Origin: JAYVJH01 sp043777595
GTDB taxonomy: Bacteria; Bacteroidota; Bacteroidia; Cytophagales; Spirosomataceae
Direction: 5' to 3'
DNA: 20,066 nucleotides
Assembly (NCBI GenBank): GCA_043777595.1
Contig: JAYWHT010000014.1
Location: 1 to 20,066, forward strand
The notes under the pieces are model-generated. The model was not told where the DNA came from, made no database searches, and was given only the letters and a program-made list of their open reading frames with translations. Positions 1 through 6,744 of the stretch are shown here, in pieces (position 1 is the stretch's first letter; every line of letters starts with the position of its first letter). A program made the position numbers and the translations under genes.

Positions 1-2787
1 GAGATGATATTGCACGCCCAAGATAACGCCTTTATGACACTCAACGGTAAGCATTTCAAAACGCCTACTTTACAAAACATCAGTCCCAGCATAACAGAAA
101 ACCAAGCAACACAAACGGCTCTCAACGATTTGAAAAAGGTTACGACAGTAAGAGAATTGAAACCTAATGAATTGCAGATTCTAAAAAAACAAGTTTCTGA
201 GATTGAGTTATTGATTTATTACCCAAAGTCTGACCTCGAAAATGCTCACTTGGCGTGGCGAATGGTGGTAAGACCGAATTTCGTAGAACGTTGGAATTAT
301 TTTATAGACGCTCAAACAGGGCAAGTACTATTGCGCCAAAATCATACTTGTACACTCGACGGCCCAACCAAAGCCATTAGTAGAGACCTCAACGGCGCAA
401 CACAAACGATTAACACTTATTCTAAAAACAATCTGTTTTACTTGATTGACACCTCTCGGCCAATGTTCAACAATGTGCAGTCGAACATTCCGAGTAGCCC
501 CGCAGGAGCGATTTTAACCTTAGATGCAGGTGGCTCTCGTGCCGATGACATTTCGCTGTCGTACATTACGTCGTCGTCCAACTCTTGGAGTCCGACGGCT
601 GTGTCGGCACACAACAACGCTGGCGTGGCTTATAACTATTTTTTGAGCACACACAAACGTAATGGCTTGGACGGCAAAGGCGGTAATATGCTGTCGGTAA
701 TTAACGTAAAAGACGAAAAAGGCAAAGAAATGGATAATGCGTTTTGGAATGGCGAAGTGATGGCTTACGGCAATGGGCTTCAAGATTTTACGGCTTTGGC
801 TGGAGGATTGGACGTAGCTGGCCACGAAATGACTCACGCTGTAACCGAAAATACCGCTCGCCTCGAATACGACACCCAGTCGGGCGCACTGAACGAATCG
901 ATGTCGGACGTTTTTGGGGTATTGATGGACAGAGCCAACTGGACGATTGGAGAAACGGTTGTGAAGCGTAGCGTATTTCAGTCGGGTGCGTTGCGTAGTA
1001 TGTCCAACCCCAACCAAGGCGGTACTAACGACAATGGCTACCAACCCAAAACCATGGCGCAATACGTCAATACAACACAAGACGATGGCGGTGTGCATAT
1101 CAATAGCGGTATTCCCAACTACGCTTTTTATTTGTTTGCTTCCAATGCCTCTGTTGGCAAAGACAAAGCCGAAAAGGTATATTATCGAGTACTGACTCAA
1201 TACCTAACTCGTTATTCACAATTCAAAGACATGAGAGTGGCTGTCATCAAGGCCGCTTCTGACTTGTATGGAGCAGCCTCAAACGAAGTCAAAGCCGCCC
1301 AAAGTGCTTTCGACCAAGTGGGTATTACCGACCTAATGACCCAAAACCCCACACCCGCCCAAACGACTTTGCCAACCAATAGCGGTACAGAGTTTTTGTT
1401 GGTATATGGTGCAGACGACAAACTCTACTCGACCTCAATTACTGGCAGTAATATCATTGCCAAATCGACAAGAGCCATCGTAAACAGGCCAAGTGTAACT
1501 GACGATGGCAAATTGGTCTATGTTGTCAATGCCGACAAAAAAATCAGAGCCATAAGTTTAGTTGGCACTGCCGACGAAACGGTAGTATCGAACGAAACAG
1601 TTTGGAACAAAGTGGCTATATCGAAAGATGGCAAAAAAATGGCTGCCCTCACCAACGAGGCCGACAGAACTATTTATGTGTATAGTTTTGAATTACAGAC
1701 TTGGAAGAAATTTTTACTCTCAAACCCCAGCTATTCGGGTATCTCAACAAGCGACGTGCAGTATGCTGATGGTTTGGAATGGGACGCATCGGGTGAATAT
1801 TTGGTTTATGACGCTTTCAATAAAATAAAAACTACTGGTGGCAATTTATTAGAATATTGGGACTTGGGTATTATTAGAGTCTGGAACGCCGTAGATGGTG
1901 GTTTTGGTGATGGCAAAATTCAAAAAATATTTTCGGACTTGCAAGCTGGCGAAAGTGTGGGTAACCCAACATTTGCCAAAAACTCAACCGCTATTCTGTC
2001 TTTTGATTATTTATTGGACGATAACAAGACTTACGGCGTTTTTGGTATTGATTTAGAAAAAAACACCATCAAGCCCATCGTCAATAATAATACTTTGGGT
2101 TACGCCGATTACTCTCGATTGGACGACAAACTGGTGTACGTGGCCAAAGGCACAGACGGCAAAAAAAACATCTCTGTCATTGGTCTTAATACAGACAAAA
2201 TATCGCCCAAAGGCTCGACTTCATCACTTTTGAGCAACGGCAACTGGCCGCTGTGGGTGTCGCAAGGTACACGTCCACAGCCAAGTATCAACTTTTCAGC
2301 CATCGGTAATAAATTTGAAAATACACCGCCTATCTCGCTCTCTGCTACAGCCACAAACAATGAAACAGTATTGTTCAAAGTTATCTCAGGGCCAGCTACT
2401 GTTTCGGGAAATAAACTGACCGTTACAGGTGCAGGTACGGTTACAGTACGGGCATACACCCAACCTGGGCGGGTTTTTTATCCGATTGCGATAGCTACGC
2501 AAACTTTTCAAGTAGTAGCTATTTTGAGTACCAACCCTTTGCTCGACCAAACCATACAGATTTATCCAAACCCTGTGCAAGATATACTGACCGTCAGAAC
2601 ACCCAATGCTGTTTTTATTGAGCAAATAGAAATATTGGATATGACTGGGCGAAGAGTTATTACAAAACAAAACACCACCAAAACATCTGAAACCCAGATA
2701 GATACCCGACAAATACCAACAGGCCAATACCAAATCGGAATCCAAACATCAAAAGGCATGGTTTGGAAGAAGGTTATAAAAGAGTAA
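1..2787 (+). CDS. Secreted M4 (thermolysin-like) metallopeptidase with type IX secretion sorting domain, 5' partial
   Basis: Extracellular zinc endopeptidase that should cleave proteins outside the cell. The frame is open through base 1 and there is no signal peptide, so the true start lies upstream; residues here are counted from the ATG at 4. Residues about 20-120 resemble an FTP/PepSY inhibitory propeptide. The catalytic domain carries HEMTH (zinc ligands H274 and H278, catalytic E275), the third ligand E298 in a GALNES block 24 residues after the first His as in thermolysin, and a GGVH motif with H365 matching the thermolysin transition-state His. The M4 C-terminal helical domain runs to about 435. 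Residues about 455-745 contain repeated blade-like strands (PD40/WD40-like propeller), followed by a short beta-rich Ig-like stretch and a C-terminal sorting domain from about 850 with YPNP at 854-857 and a final VWKKVIKE. The tail is typical of type IX cargo. Fold and activity are confident; the substrate is unknown. Confidence 0.95.
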   Translation, partial: EMILHAQDNAFMTLNGKHFKTPTLQNISPSITENQATQTALNDLKKVTTVRELKPNELQILKKQVSEIELLIYYPKSDLENAHLAWRMVVRPNFVERWNYFIDAQTGQVLLRQNHTCTLDGPTKAISRDLNGATQTINTYSKNNLFYLIDTSRPMFNNVQSNIPSSPAGAILTLDAGGSRADDISLSYITSSSNSWSPTAVSAHNNAGVAYNYFLSTHKRNGLDGKGGNMLSVINVKDEKGKEMDNAFWNGEVMAYGNGLQDFTALAGGLDVAGHEMTHAVTENTARLEYDTQSGALNESMSDVFGVLMDRANWTIGETVVKRSVFQSGALRSMSNPNQGGTNDNGYQPKTMAQYVNTTQDDGGVHINSGIPNYAFYLFASNASVGKDKAEKVYYRVLTQYLTRYSQFKDMRVAVIKAASDLYGAASNEVKAAQSAFDQVGITDLMTQNPTPAQTTLPTNSGTEFLLVYGADDKLYSTSITGSNIIAKSTRAIVNRPSVTDDGKLVYVVNADKKIRAISLVGTADETVVSNETVWNKVAISKDGKKMAALTNEADRTIYVYSFELQTWKKFLLSNPSYSGISTSDVQYADGLEWDASGEYLVYDAFNKIKTTGGNLLEYWDLGIIRVWNAVDGGFGDGKIQKIFSDLQAGESVGNPTFAKNSTAILSFDYLLDDNKTYGVFGIDLEKNTIKPIVNNNTLGYADYSRLDDKLVYVAKGTDGKKNISVIGLNTDKISPKGSTSSLLSNGNWPLWVSQGTRPQPSINFSAIGNKFENTPPISLSATATNNETVLFKVISGPATVSGNKLTVTGAGTVTVRAYTQPGRVFYPIAIATQTFQVVAILSTNPLLDQTIQIYPNPVQDILTVRTPNAVFIEQIEILDMTGRRVITKQNTTKTSETQIDTRQIPTGQYQIGIQTSKGMVWKKVIKE

Positions 2788-2837
2788 AAAATGTACGACG
2801 TATTTATTATGTAGGATGTATTATATATTGCTCTGTT

Positions 2838-2934
2838 ACACATCATCAATCATACATCACACATCATCAATCATACATCACACATCATCAATCCTACATT
2901 ATACATCATATATCACACATCATCAATCATCTAA
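2838..2934. repeat. 21-bp tandem direct repeat, AT-rich intergenic
   Basis: Two identical 21-bp units (2838-2858 and 2859-2879, beginning ACACATCATCAATCATACAT) are followed by a third with two changes (2880-2900), a shortened degenerate unit (2901-2914) and a final partial unit (2915-2934). The array fills most of the gap between the peptidase stop and the start of the oxidoreductase. ATGTAGGAT at 2809-2817 is the reverse complement of ATCCTACAT at 2891-2899, so the third unit can pair with sequence upstream. The period equals two helical turns, which would put repeated sites on one DNA face. No spacers are present, so this is not a CRISPR. It may be slippage-generated microsatellite or an operator array; function is unknown. 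Confidence 0.85.
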
Positions 2935-2952
2935 AAACACTAATTACCCACC

Positions 2953-3966
2953 ATGAAAGCAGTCGTTTTGGAAGCCGTTAATCAGGCCGTAACAATCAAA
3001 GAAGTACCTGACTTACAAGCCGCCGCAGGCGAGGCCATAGTTCGGCTCAGAGCCGCTGCGCTCAATCATCGAGATGTTTTTATTCAGCAAGGTCGCTATC
3101 CCGGTATTAAACTACCGATTATTTTGGGTTCAGACGGTTCGGGCATAGTTTCGGCAGTTGGCGAGGGCGTGCCTGAGAGTTGGTTGGGGCGTGAGGTTAT
3201 CATAAACTGTTCACATAATTGGGGCGAGAATGAAAGATTCAACTCCAAAAATTATAAAATATTAGGACTCCCCGACGATGGTACTTTTGCCGAATACATT
3301 AAAATTGAAGCCCAATACCTTGTACCAAAACCAAGCCATTTGAGTTTTGAAGCAGCAGCAGCTTTGCCATTGGCAGGCGTAACTGGCTGGCGTGCGCTGA
3401 TGAGCAGGGCAAAATTACAACCTAACGAAAAAGTATTGATAACGGGCATCGGTGGTGGTGTGGCTCTATTGGTACTACAATTTGCTGTGGCCACAGGCGC
3501 AGAAGTATGGGTAACGTCTGGCTCTGACGACAAAATAGCTCAGGCAGTAGCACTCGGCGCAAAGGGTGGTGTGAACTACAAAGACGACAGTTGGGCCAAA
3601 AACTTACTAACAGCCGCAGGCGCAGACCGAAGTGGTTATTTTGATGTAATTATTGACAGTGCGGGCGGGCAAGGCTTCACAAAATTGATTGATGTGGCCG
3701 CCATCGGTGGCCGTATATGTTTTTTTGGTGGTACAACTGGCAATATCACCGAACTCGTTCCGCCCAAAATATTTTTCAAACACCTTGACATTTTAGGCTC
3801 TACGATGGGTTCTGACCGTGATTTTATGGAAATGGTAACATTCGTAGAAACACACCAAATAGTACCTGTCATTGACTCAGTTTTTGACCTAAACGACACA
3901 GAGGCTGCTCTCAGAAAGATGGATAGCGGGGCGCAGTTTGGCAAAATTGTATTGAAAATTTCGTAA
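2953..3966 (+). CDS. Zinc-binding-dehydrogenase family (MDR) oxidoreductase, quinone-oxidoreductase-like
   Basis: Probable cytoplasmic NAD(P)H-dependent reductase of the medium-chain dehydrogenase/reductase superfamily. Residues about 1-125 form a GroES-like N-terminal domain with the family pattern ALNHRDVFIQQG and LGSDGSG. Residues about 130-290 form the Rossmann domain, with the dinucleotide-binding motif TGIGGGVA at 164-171 followed by a second strand and helix starting GAEVWVTSGS. The length of 337 aa is normal for the family. The Cys/His set of classical zinc alcohol dehydrogenases is not evident: the usual catalytic Cys position near residue 38 reads NHRD, which fits the zinc-independent quinone reductase branch. 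The ATG at 2953 is the natural start because MKAVV is the usual family N-terminus; no Shine-Dalgarno is visible. It lies downstream of the 21-bp repeat and converges on the phosphate transporter, with 36 nt between the stops. The substrate cannot be assigned from sequence. Confidence 0.9.
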   Translation: MKAVVLEAVNQAVTIKEVPDLQAAAGEAIVRLRAAALNHRDVFIQQGRYPGIKLPIILGSDGSGIVSAVGEGVPESWLGREVIINCSHNWGENERFNSKNYKILGLPDDGTFAEYIKIEAQYLVPKPSHLSFEAAAALPLAGVTGWRALMSRAKLQPNEKVLITGIGGGVALLVLQFAVATGAEVWVTSGSDDKIAQAVALGAKGGVNYKDDSWAKNLLTAAGADRSGYFDVIIDSAGGQGFTKLIDVAAIGGRICFFGGTTGNITELVPPKIFFKHLDILGSTMGSDRDFMEMVTFVETHQIVPVIDSVFDLNDTEAALRKMDSGAQFGKIVLKIS

Positions 3967-4002
3967 CGTCCACCAGCCTTATTTATACCTTTTTGTTAGA
4001 GG

Positions 4003-5454
4003 CTACCCAGCTATCCAGCGAAAAAACACAAACAAAGTAGCCGACAATAAGATTGTTACGGGTAAGGTAAGCACCCAGGCGAGTAGTATATTTTTGATAG
4101 TGCCTCCCTGTAAGTTTTTAATACCCTTTGAAGCTACCATTGAGCCAGCAATACCCGACGATAATACGTGTGTAGTACTTACAGGCCACTTGTAGGCCGT
4201 TGCCAAACCGATTGTGATAGATGCCACCAACTCGGCTGATGCACCCTGTGCGTAGGAAAGGTGTTGTTTGCCAATTTTTTCGCCGATTGTTACAACGATT
4301 CTTTTCCAGCCTATCATCGTACCAAAACCCAGCGACAGTGCCACAAGCCACATCACCCACATAGGTGCGAAGTCGGTCAGTGAAGCCAAGCCGCTGTTGC
4401 TGTTTCCAACAGTAAAAAAAGGCGGTTTTTCGCCATTAGCAGCCAGCTTCCAATTTTTCTTTTCGTCTGCACTCAAACTTATTGATTCACTTTCTAGCAA
4501 CTTGCCAGTATGTTTTGTGATATTCAATACGTCTTTTCTGAGTTCGAGTTTTTGGTCTATCGTCAAGTCTTTGGCCAACAAGCCATTAGCAAACATTGTA
4601 CTGATACTTTTTGTGCCTTTCACAATTTTATCAAAACTTTCTTTTTCAGTAATCGACAGAGCCGTTACATCTATCTTAGCAACTACCGACTGAACGATGG
4701 CCGCATTTTCTGATAGCTTAACTGGGTCGATATTGGGATTGACGGCAAACTGGCTCGGCAAAAAAGCAATCAATATCATCATCATCAGACCGATTCCTTT
4801 TTGACCATCGTTACGACCATGAAAAAAACTCACCATAGTACAAGTAGCAATCAATATACCACGAATCCAGTTTGGGGGTGGAGTATCTTTTTTGGGTTCT
4901 TTAAAAATAGCTTTGTTTGAAATTGTTTTTTTGAGGATATACATAAAAATAATGGCTATCGCAAAACCAAACAAAGGCGACAGCAAAAGTGCTTGGCCGA
5001 TTTCTATTGTTTTGTCCCAGTTAATAAAATTTGTGCCTGCTTTGGTAGTGGGTAATACTGCATAACCTACGCCAATACCCAAAATAGAACCAATCAAGGT
5101 ATGCGAACTCGATGCCGGAATACCAAAATACCAAGTGCCTAAGTTCCAGATTATGGCCGTCAAAAGCATAGACAATGCCAGCGCCACGGAGTGATAAATA
5201 TTAGGGTCAATCAGCAACTCGGTAGGTAACAGCCCAATGATACTCATCGTAACACCGACCCCACCAGTCAATAAACCAAAAAAATTCATAAACCCCGACC
5301 ATACCACCGCTTGTATAGGTTTGAGGGTGTTGGTATAGATAACGGTAGCAACGGCGTTGGCAGTGTCATGAAAACCGTTTACAAATTCAAAAGCGCAAGC
5401 TGCAAAAAGGCACAAAAAGAGAAGCAAGAAGATACTGGTGTCTAAACCGAACAT
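4003..5454 (-). CDS. Inorganic phosphate transporter, PiT (PHO4) family
   Basis: Integral inner-membrane, cation-coupled low-affinity phosphate (or metal-phosphate) permease. The PiT signature occurs in both inverted halves: NGFHDTANA at residues 26-34, and HGRNDGQKG at 212-220, a variant of the GANDVANA consensus. About ten hydrophobic segments are visible, and KWPVSTTHVLSSGIAGS near the C-terminus is the usual PiT loop (in the first half PASSSHTLIGSILG). A hydrophilic, helix-rich insert of roughly 105 residues (about 239-345) separates the transmembrane blocks, probably a cytoplasmic domain. The reading frame extends to an ATG at 5526, but I chose 5454 because MFGLDTSIFLLLFLCLF starts directly at the first membrane helix, while the extra 24 residues are polar, aromatic and unlike the family. 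An intrinsic terminator for the upstream isomerase gene lies at 5555-5578, so this gene probably has its own promoter. No PhoU-like DUF47 partner gene is adjacent, although one often accompanies PiT. Confidence 0.92.
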   Translation of the reverse strand: MFGLDTSIFLLLFLCLFAACAFEFVNGFHDTANAVATVIYTNTLKPIQAVVWSGFMNFFGLLTGGVGVTMSIIGLLPTELLIDPNIYHSVALALSMLLTAIIWNLGTWYFGIPASSSHTLIGSILGIGVGYAVLPTTKAGTNFINWDKTIEIGQALLLSPLFGFAIAIIFMYILKKTISNKAIFKEPKKDTPPPNWIRGILIATCTMVSFFHGRNDGQKGIGLMMMILIAFLPSQFAVNPNIDPVKLSENAAIVQSVVAKIDVTALSITEKESFDKIVKGTKSISTMFANGLLAKDLTIDQKLELRKDVLNITKHTGKLLESESISLSADEKKNWKLAANGEKPPFFTVGNSNSGLASLTDFAPMWVMWLVALSLGFGTMIGWKRIVVTIGEKIGKQHLSYAQGASAELVASITIGLATAYKWPVSTTHVLSSGIAGSMVASKGIKNLQGGTIKNILLAWVLTLPVTILLSATLFVFFRWIAG

Positions 5455-5550
5455 AAAATTGAGGTAAGTTTGTTGTTGATAGGCATTGTAAAAGTAATAT
5501 ATTTGTTTTTGAGCAAATGTTACCAAATTGTTAAGTTTTGGCTATACACC

Positions 5551-5578
5551 AAAAGTGGTCTGTGAAGACACAGACCAC
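5551..5578 (-). terminator. Intrinsic terminator after the sugar isomerase gene
   Basis: A perfect 10-bp stem, GTGGTCTGTG (5555-5564) and CACAGACCAC (5569-5578), encloses an AAGA loop. Read on the minus strand it is followed at once by TTTTGG, as expected for a Rho-independent terminator 44 nt past the stop codon at 5622. On the plus strand no U-tract follows, so it acts in the minus direction. Confidence 0.8.
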
Positions 5579-5621
5579 AGATTCACTTTTCAATTCGTCA
5601 TTCAATCATTTGTAATTGGAT

Positions 5622-6482
5622 TTATCCCCATTTGGCTTTTCTGATATAGTCTATGCTCATCTCGACACTTGTGAGGGGTGGGCGTTTGCAGACATCTTGC
5701 TCTACAAAATAGTGTTTGAGACCTGCGTGTTTGGCGTGTTTGAAAATATCGGCAAAGTTTATTGTGCCTGAGCCTACTTCTGCAAACTCTTTTTCGGGGG
5801 TGTTGGCCATGTCTTTTATATGCCACATCTGAAAACGCCCCGGGTGTTTCATAAAATACTCTTCGGGTTTTTCGTTGGCTTTTGCTACCCAGTACAAGTC
5901 CAATTCCATTGCAATTTTGGTATTTTTGAGTATCAGGTCGTAGGGTTTTTCACCGTCCATGCGTTCTGTAAACTCAAAATCGTGGTTGTGATAAGCCATC
6001 GTCAAGCCTGCTTTTTGGGCTACTTCTGCACCTTTGTTCAAGAGTTCAAAGAGTTGTTTGTAGTCTTCGGGTTTGCGCTCGTTGGGCATCAGATATGCCA
6101 ACACTGCATACTTTTGGCCAATGGCGGCAGCATCTTCAATTACTTTGTTCCAGTTTTTACTTAGGCCGTCTATTTCCATATTTCGAGCCGTCAGATAGTG
6201 TCCGCTTGGTGCTGTGAGGCCGTTATCTTTGAGTAATTTGGCATATTCAGTTGGCGTTTTACCAAAAAATAACCCTTTGCCGTAACCAAAATTTTCTACT
6301 TTTTTATAGCCTAATTTGGCCACTGCTTCTACTATTTTTTCGATGCCTTGTTTCTGAATATCATCACGAAGTGTATAAAGCTGCAAACCTACTTGTTTGG
6401 TTTTGATTGGTTTGGCATTGAGCTGCAAAAGCGACAGTGCGCTCAGGCCGAGGGTATTCTGAATAAAATTTCTACGGTTCAT
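5622..6482 (-). CDS. Sugar phosphate isomerase/epimerase family protein (xylose-isomerase-like TIM barrel) with Tat-type signal
   Basis: A 286-residue single-domain TIM barrel of the AP endonuclease-2/xylose-isomerase-like group, probably acting on a free sugar or keto-sugar in the periplasm. Residues 1-23 form a twin-arginine-like signal (MNRRNFIQNTLGLSALSLLQ), common in Bacteroidota members of this family. Likely metal-binding and catalytic residues fall at strand ends: E63 (KVENFGYG), H165-N-H167-D168 (AYHNHDFEF), E193 and D195 (AMELDLYWV), H221 and D224 (WHIKD), and E261 (FVEQD). The ATG at 6482 is chosen because it begins the twin-arginine signal. It runs in the same direction as the phosphate transporter but is separated from it by a strong terminator. 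Fold and export are well supported; the exact reaction is not determinable. Confidence 0.9.
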   Translation of the reverse strand: MNRRNFIQNTLGLSALSLLQLNAKPIKTKQVGLQLYTLRDDIQKQGIEKIVEAVAKLGYKKVENFGYGKGLFFGKTPTEYAKLLKDNGLTAPSGHYLTARNMEIDGLSKNWNKVIEDAAAIGQKYAVLAYLMPNERKPEDYKQLFELLNKGAEVAQKAGLTMAYHNHDFEFTERMDGEKPYDLILKNTKIAMELDLYWVAKANEKPEEYFMKHPGRFQMWHIKDMANTPEKEFAEVGSGTINFADIFKHAKHAGLKHYFVEQDVCKRPPLTSVEMSIDYIRKAKWG

Positions 6483-6504
6483 ATTGATAGATGTTTATTT
6501 GATT

Positions 6505-6527
6505 AAAGCATAGACTATGCTTTTTTT
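6505..6527 (+). terminator. Hairpin with T-run in the isomerase upstream region
   Basis: AAAGCATA (6505-6512) pairs with TATGCTTT (6516-6523) around GAC, and a run of seven T (6521-6527) follows on the plus strand. This looks like a plus-strand intrinsic terminator, yet no plus-strand gene leads into it. It sits about 23 nt upstream of the minus-strand isomerase start, so it could instead be an operator or 5' UTR hairpin. The rest of 6528-6744 is AT-rich and I see no gene in it. Confidence 0.4.
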
Positions 6528-6744
6528 ACTGATAATTTATATTTTTGGGGTACTTATGGCTTCTGATAATTGCCAATGAACGATTAAGACGGTTACATAT
6601 AAATTGATACAAAACTCTAATTGAAACTTGCATTTTTATTGTTAAAAAGTTGCGAGTATATAGTACGGTGTCGTGAGTTAAATACAGTGCTGTTAATCAG
6701 TAAGTTATCAAAGTACAAATACCGTATTAGTTTTGAATAAGTAC

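Noticed and set aside
520..1200. 226-codon minus-strand open frame inside the peptidase
   Set aside because: It is antisense to the catalytic core with clear M4 motifs; the protein has no recognisable domain.
2838..2934. Possible CRISPR array
   Set aside because: The 21-bp units are head-to-tail with no unique spacers and no cas genes nearby; it is a simple tandem repeat.
2763..2981. Small plus-strand reading frame with a His-His-Gln-Ser-Tyr-Ile repeat
   Set aside because: It is only the tandem repeat translated, overlaps the end of the peptidase and the start of the oxidoreductase, and has no independent support.
5455..5526. 24-residue N-terminal extension of the phosphate transporter
   Set aside because: The extra residues are polar/aromatic and unlike PiT N-termini, while the ATG at 5454 starts right at the first membrane helix. 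It remains possible but less likely.
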